Shown here: piece after piece, positions 1 to 5,421 of the stretch
Layout: each line of letters opens with the position of its first letter
Numbering within the stretch: the first letter of the stretch is position 1
From: Ilumatobacteraceae bacterium
Lineage (GTDB): Bacteria; Actinomycetota; Acidimicrobiia; Acidimicrobiales; Ilumatobacteraceae
DNA length: 5,421 nt
Assembly (NCBI GenBank): GCA_016650435.1
Contig: JAENVT010000346.1
Location: 1 to 5,421 of the forward strand
Direction: 5' to 3'
Made by a program: the position numbers and the translations under genes
The notes under the pieces: model-generated
Told to the model about the DNA's origin: nothing
Databases searched by the model: none
What the model saw: the letters and a program-made list of their open reading frames with translations, nothing else

Positions 1-1
1 C

Positions 2-298
2 GACCAGACCGAGTGCATCATGTGCGAGGGATGTGTCGACATCTGCCCGTGGAAGTGCATCCACATGGTCACGCCCGACGCCATCGTCGAGGCGACGGGT
101 ACCGAACTGCCTGGCGAAGATCCCAGCGACAAGGTGTTGTTCATCATCGACGACGACATCTGCACTCGGTGCGCGCTGTGCGTCGACCGATGCCCGACCG
201 GCGTGATCATTTTGGGTAGGGCGGGCGCTCCCGACAAGAGTGGCGATCCGCACGTCCGCACCAACAGCCACGGCTATGCCTACGGCATGAGGTTCTAG
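2..298 (+). CDS. 4Fe-4S dicluster ferredoxin-domain protein (C-terminal part, 5' end outside window)
   Basis: The reading frame is open from the left edge, and 98 residues are visible before the TAG stop. Two [4Fe-4S] motifs of the CxxCxxCxxxCP type are present: Cys5, 8, 11 and 15 of the fragment, and Cys54, 57, 60 and 64. About 38 residues separate the clusters, longer than in a compact bacterial ferredoxin. An extra cysteine (Cys19) follows the first motif. The first ATG in view (20) lies inside the first motif and would remove Cys5, so the true start must be upstream. No membrane segment is visible, so the domain is probably cytoplasmic. It likely transfers single electrons, either as a free ferredoxin or as the C-terminal domain of a larger oxidoreductase. 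It is 12 bases upstream of the cytochrome b gene in the same direction, which suggests electron exchange with the quinone or cytochrome b system (inference). NuoI also has two such motifs, but the long inter-cluster insert and gene position argue against it. Confidence 0.88.
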   Translation, partial: DQTECIMCEGCVDICPWKCIHMVTPDAIVEATGTELPGEDPSDKVLFIIDDDICTRCALCVDRCPTGVIILGRAGAPDKSGDPHVRTNSHGYAYGMRF

Positions 299-301
299 GG
301 G
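297..301 (+). promoter_or_regulatory. Shine-Dalgarno site for the cytochrome b gene
   Basis: AGGGG overlaps the TAG stop of the ferredoxin gene and lies 9 bases before the ATG at 311. It supports that start and suggests that both genes are translated from one transcript. Confidence 0.6.
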
Positions 302-310
302 TATCGACCA

Positions 311-1096
<786 letters not shown>

Positions 1097-1113
1097 CCGT
1101 CGACTTTGCGAGC

Positions 1114-1120
1114 GAGGTGA
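1114..1120 (+). promoter_or_regulatory. Shine-Dalgarno site for the subunit IV gene (supports a GTG start)
   Basis: GAGGTGA lies just upstream of the GTG at 1124, with the GAGG core 6 bases from it. There is no better in-frame ATG, so this site is the main support for the GTG start. Confidence 0.65.
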
Positions 1121-1123
1121 GCT

Positions 1124-1909
1124 GTGACTGAGATTCCTGAGCACCTTCTGAAGCGGGCACAGCAGGCGCGCGAGAAGGCCGAAGCGGACGCCGCACCTGC
1201 GACACCTGCCGCTGGGGCGGAGACGTCCGAACCGGCTTCCGATCCGCGCATTCCTGCCCATCTGCTCGAACGCAGCAAGGCTGCGAAGGCCAAGACCGAA
1301 GGCTCCGATGGCGGTGACGCCGGCGGTGGTGCAGTTGCGGTGCAAGAGCGTGTTGCCAGCGTCGTTGCCGGCGGCCCGGCCGCAGGCGGCGTGCCTCTGG
1401 GCGCCGGTCCGGGTGGTCACACGCAACGTCTGTTGACGGTCGTCAAGAGCGGCTCCATCCAAGACGTCAAGGCATCGCCCATCGACAAGGTGCACACCTG
1501 GCCGCATCTGCTCGCCGCGGAGTTCGTCGCCGCGTTGGCGTGCACTGCGTTCACGTTCTTCTTCTCAGTGTGGGTCAACGCACCGCTGCTGCAACAGGCC
1601 AACCCCAACCGCACCCCCAACCCGTCGAAGGCACCGTGGTACTTCCTCGGGCTGCAGGAACTGCTGACCATGTTCCATCCCATGATCGCCGGCGTCACGC
1701 TTCCCGGCGTTGGGTTGATCCTGTTGATCTTCGCCCCGTACATCGACAAGAACCCGTCCAACAAGCCCGAGGATCGCAAGTTCGCGATCTCGCTCATGAC
1801 CGTGCACATCATGTTCTGGTCGGTGCTGGTCATCATCGGATCCTTCTTCCGAGGTCCCGGCTTCAACTTCACATTGCCGTGGCGCGACGGCTTGTTCTTC
1901 GATCTGTGA
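1124..1909 (+). CDS. Cytochrome b C-terminal half, b6f subunit IV-like, with long N-terminal extension
   Basis: This 261-residue protein supplies the Qo (quinol oxidation) side of the split cytochrome b. The core runs from about residue 118, with helices at about 128-151, 183-206 and 221-242. The Qo motif is at 170-173 and reads Ala-Pro-Trp-Tyr, followed by FLGLQE; canonical b6f and bc1 proteins have Pro-Glu-Trp-Tyr. The usual catalytic glutamate position is therefore proline, and Glu179 lies a few residues further on. Subunit IV of b6f is about 160 residues, so the first roughly 115 residues are extra. That extension is Ala/Gly-rich, hydrophilic and presumably cytoplasmic, and it contains two copies of an IPxHLLxR motif. 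The start is the GTG at 1124, 27 bases after the cytochrome b stop, with a good ribosome-binding site. It pairs with the preceding gene to make a complete two-haem cytochrome b. Confidence 0.93.
   Translation: MTEIPEHLLKRAQQAREKAEADAAPATPAAGAETSEPASDPRIPAHLLERSKAAKAKTEGSDGGDAGGGAVAVQERVASVVAGGPAAGGVPLGAGPGGHTQRLLTVVKSGSIQDVKASPIDKVHTWPHLLAAEFVAALACTAFTFFFSVWVNAPLLQQANPNRTPNPSKAPWYFLGLQELLTMFHPMIAGVTLPGVGLILLIFAPYIDKNPSNKPEDRKFAISLMTVHIMFWSVLVIIGSFFRGPGFNFTLPWRDGLFFDL
1133..1300 (+). repeat. Duplicated IPxHLLxR motif in the subunit IV N-terminal extension (two copies with spacer)
   Basis: Residues 4-20 and 43-59 of the subunit IV protein are two copies of one pattern: Ile-Pro-x-His-Leu-Leu-x-Arg followed by an Ala/Lys/Arg-rich amphipathic stretch. 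The copies begin 39 residues apart with a low-complexity Ala/Pro/Glu spacer between them. The coding copies are 1133-1183 and 1250-1300. The DNA has diverged more than the protein pattern, which suggests that the motif is kept by selection. A short docking motif is one possibility. Confidence 0.7.
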
Positions 1910-1912
1910 GGT
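1908..1912 (+). promoter_or_regulatory. Shine-Dalgarno site for the Rieske gene
   Basis: GAGGT overlaps the TGA stop of the subunit IV gene (1907-1909) and lies 7 bases before the ATG at 1920. This supports that start and close translational linkage. Confidence 0.6.
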
Positions 1913-1919
1913 CTACACG

Positions 1920-2783
1920 ATGAGTCCCGCAGCAATCATCACCATCGCCGTACTTGTCATCATCGTCTTGATGGCGATCGTTCTCATGACGGCTGCTCGT
2001 CGCGCCGACGTTCGCGGCGCAGGCGCTCTGAGTCGTGAAACGCGCCGCCGTGACAAAGACGCTGAGATCGATCTGCCCGCCGGCCAAACCGGTCGCGCTG
2101 TCGAGCGTGCAGTCAGCGAAGCCCGCAGCACTGGCCTCGCGCCGGCGGCACCATCGACCCCGGTTGTGTGGGTGCGGCCCGACGAGGACGCACTCGGAGT
2201 CAGCCGGCGCCAGTTCTTGAACCGCGCGACCGTCTCGCTGACCGGTGCCGGCCTCACAACATTCGCTGCCGCAGGTTTCGTGGCGTTCCTGTGGCCGACC
2301 GCCAAGGGCGGGTTCGGTGGCAAGATCAACGTCGGCAAGATCGACGATGTGATCTCCAGCATCCAGTCCAGCGGAGGCTTCTTCTACAACGCCACGGCTC
2401 GATCCTGGGTCACCCAGTACCCGGTCGATGCCCTCCCGAAGGCCAAGGGCGTAGCCAACTACAAACCCCTTCTCGCGGGAATGCAGAACGGGATCGTGGT
2501 TCTGTACCAGAAGTGTCCCCACCTCGGCTGCCGCGTGCCGCAGTGCGTCAGCAGTCAATGGTTCGAATGTCCGTGCCACGGGTCGCAGTACAACCGCGTC
2601 GGTGAGAAGAAGGGCGGCCCCGCGCCACGCGGCATGGATCGCTTTCAGTTCGTCGTCTCGGATACCGGCGACGTCGTGATCGACACCGGCACGGTGTGGC
2701 CAGGTCCGCCCATCGGAACCAACACCACCGGTCAAGAGGCCGAGGGCCCACACTGCATCGGTGGCGGAGGTGGCCACGGATGA
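1920..2783 (+). CDS. qcrA: Rieske [2Fe-2S] iron-sulfur protein of the cytochrome bc complex
   Basis: This 287-residue protein takes the first electron from quinol at the Qo site and passes it to cytochrome c. The [2Fe-2S] ligands are Cys199 and His201 in CPHLGC, and Cys217 and His220 in CPCHG. Cys204 and Cys219 form the expected stabilising disulfide. There are two membrane segments, about residues 4-24 and 103-125. The second follows a twin-arginine motif, SRRQFL at 95-100, so the folded cluster domain is probably exported by the Tat system. Arginines just after the first helix suggest an outside N-terminus, a cytoplasmic linker of about 70 charged residues, and an extracytoplasmic Rieske domain. 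This resembles actinobacterial QcrA, which has extra N-terminal helices before the Tat-dependent one, but here there is one extra helix rather than two. Additional cysteines are Cys209 and Cys279. The protein ends in a Gly-rich tail containing His278, Cys279 and His286. Its stop overlaps the next start by 4 bases. Confidence 0.96.
   Translation: MSPAAIITIAVLVIIVLMAIVLMTAARRADVRGAGALSRETRRRDKDAEIDLPAGQTGRAVERAVSEARSTGLAPAAPSTPVVWVRPDEDALGVSRRQFLNRATVSLTGAGLTTFAAAGFVAFLWPTAKGGFGGKINVGKIDDVISSIQSSGGFFYNATARSWVTQYPVDALPKAKGVANYKPLLAGMQNGIVVLYQKCPHLGCRVPQCVSSQWFECPCHGSQYNRVGEKKGGPAPRGMDRFQFVVSDTGDVVIDTGTVWPGPPIGTNTTGQEAEGPHCIGGGGGHG
2202..2219 (+). other. Twin-arginine (Tat) export motif of the Rieske protein
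   Basis: These codons give Ser-Arg-Arg-Gln-Phe-Leu directly before the second hydrophobic helix. This matches the S/T-R-R-x-F-L/K Tat consensus known from Rieske proteins. Confidence 0.8.
2766..2771 (+). promoter_or_regulatory. Strong Shine-Dalgarno site inside the Rieske C-terminal Gly codons; fixes the cytochrome c start
   Basis: GGAGGT is read in frame as Gly-Gly in the tail of the Rieske protein and lies 8 bases before the ATG at 2780. It selects that ATG over an in-frame upstream ATG at 2696, which would add 28 residues lacking family character and overlap the Rieske gene by 88 bases. Confidence 0.75.
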
Positions 2784-3898
2784 TCGCTTTGGCGACCACC
2801 GCAATTGGTTGGGTGATCCTCGTTGTCAGCCTGCTGGGATGGGTTGCGTACTACTTCGGCAACCGCAATGCGGCCCGGCCGGAACTGGGCTCCGAGGTCG
2901 AACTGGCGCCCAATCGCCGCCCGTACTACGACGACGAGACCTTGGAGGGTCCCCGGCTGATCCGGGTGCAACTGATCGGCGTCCTGCTGTTGGTGACCAT
3001 GGTCGTCGGCTTGCCGCTCTACTGGGTTTTGGAGCCGGGCCGCCAGGCCGGTGCCGTCAGCGCCAAGGAGGACACGTTCCGCGGCTGGGGTAGCGACCTG
3101 TTCGAGACCACGGCCAACGGTGGTTTCAACTGCGCCGGGTGCCACGGCGGCATGAAGGCGACCGGAGGGCAGGCGCCCACCGCGGTGACCGACCCGAAGA
3201 CCGGTGAAGTGCGCGCCGTCAACTGGTATGCGCCGGCGTTGAACACCGTGCTGTACCGCTTCACCGGCGACGAAGTCGAGTTCATCCTCAACTACGGACG
3301 AACCTTCTCGCCGATGTCTGCGTGGGGCACGATCGGCGGTGGGCCGATGAACGCCCAGCAGATCCAGACGATCATTGCCTATATACGATCTATTCAACTT
3401 CCGCCGGAGAGTTGTGTCACCGATCCGGCCTTCCAGCCGGTGTCGGAGTTGACCGACATGAAGGCGTTGAAGCTGTGCGATGGAGGCGTGTTGCCGGAAA
3501 CTGAACGGACCAAGATCGACAAGTCGGCCCAACAGGCCGCGCAGAAACTGGTCGATGCAGGTACGTACCCCACGGTCGACGCTGCCATGGGTGAAGCGCT
3601 GTTCAACCTCGACATCAACAGTGGCGCCTACAGCTGCGCTCGTTGCCACACCCAGGGCTGGAGCTACCAGAGCCCCGGCGTGCCGGGCCAGGGGGCATTC
3701 GGCTGGAACCTCACTGGTGGCTCGACCCCGTCGCACTTCCCCAGCGAAGAGGACATGATCACCTTCATCAAGACTGGGTCGGAGCTCGGCCAGCGCTACG
3801 GCAAGCAGTCGCAGGGCACGGGTCGCATGCCGAGCTTCGGCGGTCTGCTCAGCGATGAGCAGATCAAGGCCATCGTCGAATACGTTCGGAGCCTGTGA
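2780..3898 (+). CDS. Membrane-anchored diheme cytochrome c subunit of the bc complex
   Basis: This 372-residue protein should accept electrons from the Rieske centre and pass them to a terminal oxidase or soluble carrier. Two c-type haem sites are seen: C118-AG-C121-H122 and C286-AR-C289-H290. Met350, in the RMPSFGG block, is a typical axial ligand for the second haem. Met179, in FSPMSAWG, is the likely one for the first. Two helices at about 3-25 and 62-84 anchor the protein, with a charged loop between them that is probably cytoplasmic. Both haem domains (about 100-206 and 265-372) face the outside. Cys212 and Cys233 lie in the inter-domain linker and could form a disulfide. Known actinobacterial QcrC is also diheme but anchored at its C-terminus, so the two N-terminal helices are a difference. 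The ATG overlaps the Rieske stop as ATGA and has a strong ribosome-binding site. The role is inferred from domains and from position in the bc gene cluster. Confidence 0.93.
   Translation: MIALATTAIGWVILVVSLLGWVAYYFGNRNAARPELGSEVELAPNRRPYYDDETLEGPRLIRVQLIGVLLLVTMVVGLPLYWVLEPGRQAGAVSAKEDTFRGWGSDLFETTANGGFNCAGCHGGMKATGGQAPTAVTDPKTGEVRAVNWYAPALNTVLYRFTGDEVEFILNYGRTFSPMSAWGTIGGGPMNAQQIQTIIAYIRSIQLPPESCVTDPAFQPVSELTDMKALKLCDGGVLPETERTKIDKSAQQAAQKLVDAGTYPTVDAAMGEALFNLDINSGAYSCARCHTQGWSYQSPGVPGQGAFGWNLTGGSTPSHFPSEEDMITFIKTGSELGQRYGKQSQGTGRMPSFGGLLSDEQIKAIVEYVRSL
3888..3891 (+). promoter_or_regulatory. Shine-Dalgarno site favouring the ATG at 3898
   Basis: GGAG lies 6 bases before the ATG at 3898 but only 3 bases before the alternative GTG at 3895, so the ATG is the better start. 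The arrangement is a TGATG stop/start overlap with the cytochrome c gene. Confidence 0.5.
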
Positions 3899-4752
3899 TG
3901 GGTGCACTTCTGGCAATTGGCTGGCAGCCCGAGCTCCGCGGAATCCTCATCACGATCATCGCACTGACCACATTCTGCGGTAGCTGCTACTTCGTGCTCA
4001 GCACCAACCTCGGAGCCCGCCTTGGCTTTCTCGTCGCGCTCGCGGCACTTGCCGGGTGGATGTTCTTGATGGGAGCGACGTGGTGGTCGTACGGCAAAGG
4101 CCTGCTCGGGCCCGACGCGTCGTGGGCGCCCATCAGCGGACGCACGGTGTTGCAAACGACTGCGGCCGTCAACGACTCCGGCGCGCTCAACGCACCGGTC
4201 GTCGTTGATGCCAACGCCGATTCCACTACAGCTGCAGGAGCTGTCGACCAGCAATTCGTCACGGATGGTTGGAAGAAGCTCGAATCCTCGGTGCCGTCGT
4301 ATCAACAAGCCGGCGCGGCCGCCAGCGTATTCGTCGAAGAATCGGGTGCGATGGCCAACGGCGAGTTTCAGGTTGTCAATGTCTTCGACAAGGGTGGTCA
4401 ACGGTCGCCCCAGCTGTTCAAGGGCAAGCTCGACTTTCTGGCCTTCTTCCACAAGCCGCACTACTCAGTAGTCGAGGTTGCTCCGTTGGTCAAACAGCGC
4501 GACGAACCCGGTCGCGCGCCGGCCAAGCCTGAGATCGATACGGCACGCCCGCACCAGTACGTCTACATGATCCGTGATCTCGGCGCGAAGCGGAAACCGG
4601 CAGGCTTCATCACCGTCGGCTCACTCGCCGTGTTCTTGATGCTCTGTTATCTGTTGCACACTCGCGATCGTCGTGTCATCGCCAATCGATCGGCCAAGGC
4701 CTTGCCGGTGCAGACGTCGCCACCCCAACCCTCGCCGGTTCAGGCAACCTGA
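3898..4752 (+). CDS. Unrecognised three-helix membrane protein between the bc and nuo genes
   Basis: I do not recognise this 284-residue protein. It has hydrophobic helices at about residues 13-35, 41-61 and 236-254. The basic stretch after the third helix (TRDRRVIANR) implies a cytoplasmic C-terminus. The region of about 62-235 would then be extracytoplasmic and the N-terminus outside. That domain starts with an aromatic segment (WW at 62-63), has an Ala/Asn/Asp-rich low-complexity part at about 88-116, and ends in a more conserved-looking part with Phe-Phe-His and His188 near 183-188. No CxxCH or other cofactor motif is present. The first helix contains Cys27 and Cys30 as a CxxC pair. The tail from about 265 is Pro/Gln-rich. 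It is joined by 1-base TGATG overlaps to the cytochrome c gene and to nuoA, so it is probably made with both complexes. An accessory or assembly subunit is plausible but unproven. Confidence 0.85.
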   Translation: MGALLAIGWQPELRGILITIIALTTFCGSCYFVLSTNLGARLGFLVALAALAGWMFLMGATWWSYGKGLLGPDASWAPISGRTVLQTTAAVNDSGALNAPVVVDANADSTTAAGAVDQQFVTDGWKKLESSVPSYQQAGAAASVFVEESGAMANGEFQVVNVFDKGGQRSPQLFKGKLDFLAFFHKPHYSVVEVAPLVKQRDEPGRAPAKPEIDTARPHQYVYMIRDLGAKRKPAGFITVGSLAVFLMLCYLLHTRDRRVIANRSAKALPVQTSPPQPSPVQAT

Positions 4753-5216
4753 TGAGTCAATACCTGCCGATCGTGTGCCTGATGGTGCTGGCCACTTTGT
4801 TCGGTGCGCTCAGCTTCTTTGCCTCGCGTCTGTTGGCGCCGCGTCGTCCATCGTCAGCAAAAGAGGCACCGTACGAATGCGGGATCGTGCCCAGTCGCGA
4901 GCCACCCGAACGCTTCCCCGTCACCTTCTACGTGGTCGCCATGTTGTTCGTGATGTTCGACATCGAGCTGATCTTCATCTATCCGTTCGCCGTCGATCGC
5001 GCCTTCCTGGGCACGTACGGGTTCGTCGAGATGTTGGCATTCAGCGTCATCTTCTTCGGGGCGTTCGTGTACATGGTGGCCCGCGGCGCCCTCGATTGGG
5101 GGCCGGCTCAACGCGAGCGCCGCGTCGATGGCGCAGTCTCGGCTGAACGCACGCTCGGCACCACGATTCGCCGTGTCGGTACCGAAGGCCGCGTCGATGA
5201 AACGACTGCGGCATGA
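4752..5216 (+). CDS. nuoA: NADH-quinone oxidoreductase subunit A (complex I)
   Basis: This 154-residue membrane subunit belongs to the proton-pumping arm of complex I, next to the quinone-binding junction. Three helices lie at about 5-28, 58-80 and 88-110. The loop after helix 1 holds the family motif YECGI (Cys43), equivalent to the conserved cysteine loop of mitochondrial ND3. Helix 2 carries MFDIELIF with Asp70 and Glu72, the conserved acidic residues of the family. Typical NuoA proteins are about 120-147 residues; the extra length is a hydrophilic tail from about 118 rich in Arg, Glu, Thr and Gly. The ATG overlaps the preceding stop as TGATG. The ribosome-binding site is weak (CAGG, 7 bases upstream), so translation probably depends on termination-reinitiation. 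It is followed directly by nuoB, the usual first pair of a nuo operon. Confidence 0.97.
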   Translation: MSQYLPIVCLMVLATLFGALSFFASRLLAPRRPSSAKEAPYECGIVPSREPPERFPVTFYVVAMLFVMFDIELIFIYPFAVDRAFLGTYGFVEMLAFSVIFFGAFVYMVARGALDWGPAQRERRVDGAVSAERTLGTTIRRVGTEGRVDETTAA

Positions 5217-5421
5217 GGCTGATCCGCGACATCCAAGACGACGGTCTCGGCGGGATTCAACACAACGCGATCACCGCCAAGATCGAGGATCTGGTCAAGT
5301 GGTCGCGCAGCCGCAGCAGTTGGCCGGCGTCGTTCGGACTGGCGTGCTGCGCAATCGAGATGATGGCAACCGGCGCAGCGCACTACGACCTCAGCCGTTT
5401 CGGGATGGAGGTCTTCCGGGC
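5213..5421 (+). CDS. nuoB: NADH-quinone oxidoreductase subunit B (N-terminal part, cut by window end)
   Basis: The frame starting at the ATG at 5213 stays open to the window edge and gives 69 complete codons. Residues 41-51 read [11 protein letters not shown], the signature of NuoB. The adjacent Cys45 and Cys46 are two of the four ligands of cluster N2, the [4Fe-4S] centre that reduces quinone. RFGMEVFR at 62-69 continues the family pattern. The other two cluster cysteines should lie beyond the window. The start overlaps the nuoA stop as ATGA. There is no good Shine-Dalgarno sequence before it, so translation is probably coupled to nuoA. The protein sits at the junction of the peripheral and membrane arms on the cytoplasmic side. 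Confidence 0.96.
   Translation, partial: MRLIRDIQDDGLGGIQHNAITAKIEDLVKWSRSRSSWPASFGLACCAIEMMATGAAHYDLSRFGMEVFR

Noticed and set aside
2514..2579. Extra Cys209 between the two Rieske cluster loops as a possible additional ligand
   Set aside because: The standard two-Cys, two-His ligand set and the disulfide pair are complete, so nothing suggests that this cysteine changes the cluster type.
2696..2779. Upstream ATG that would extend the cytochrome c protein by 28 residues
   Set aside because: The added residues are Arg/His-rich, overlap the Rieske coding sequence deeply and would put charge before the first helix. The ATG at 2780 has a strong Shine-Dalgarno site.
1869..2804. Minus-strand open frame of 311 codons
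   Set aside because: It is opposite the Rieske gene, whose cluster motifs are unambiguous, and shows no domain or plausible ribosome-binding context.
3895..3897. GTG start one codon before the ATG of the unknown membrane protein
   Set aside because: Its spacing to GGAG is only 3 bases, whereas the ATG at 3898 has 6 bases. It cannot be fully excluded and changes only one residue.
2732..3916. Long open frame of 394 codons on the minus strand
   Set aside because: It lies opposite the diheme cytochrome c gene, has no recognisable motif, and its composition is typical of an antisense shadow in GC-rich DNA.
4673..5146. Plus-strand open frame of 157 codons overlapping the unknown gene and nuoA
   Set aside because: It is Arg-rich, has no family motif and conflicts with the well-supported nuoA frame.

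Overview
The window is a GC-rich, almost fully coding piece of one plus-strand respiratory operon. It holds eight genes, the first and last cut by the window edges. The longest gene-free stretch is 27 bases, and the last four junctions are 1- or 4-base start/stop overlaps. I see no RNA gene, mobile element, CRISPR array, terminator or clear promoter. The best guess for the source is a high-GC actinobacterium outside the Mycobacterium/Streptomyces type, perhaps Acidimicrobiia-like. This rests on the GC-rich codon use, the Tat-type Rieske protein with an extra N-terminal membrane helix, and the membrane-anchored diheme cytochrome c. The taxonomic call is inference only.

Region 1 (2-298) is the C-terminal part of a protein with two [4Fe-4S] ferredoxin motifs. 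Region 2 (311-3898) encodes a complete quinol:cytochrome c oxidoreductase (cytochrome bc, complex III). In order it holds a short b6-type cytochrome b with four haem-ligand histidines, a separate subunit-IV-like protein with the Qo-site motif, a Rieske iron-sulfur protein, and a diheme cytochrome c. Cytochrome b is therefore split as in b6f complexes, not fused as in the usual actinobacterial QcrB. Region 3 (3898-4752) is an unrecognised three-helix membrane protein with a large extracytoplasmic domain. Region 4 (4752 to the end) is nuoA followed by the start of nuoB, the beginning of a complex I (NADH:quinone oxidoreductase) operon.

Expected roles: complex I reduces (mena)quinone, and the bc complex oxidises the quinol, passing electrons through the Rieske centre and the two c haems towards a terminal oxidase not seen here. 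The ferredoxin-like protein may be an extra electron entry point. The points most worth checking are the Qo motif with proline in place of the usual glutamate, a cysteine at the b6f haem c_n position, the ferredoxin and unknown membrane protein flanking the complex, and the direct coupling of complex III genes to complex I genes.
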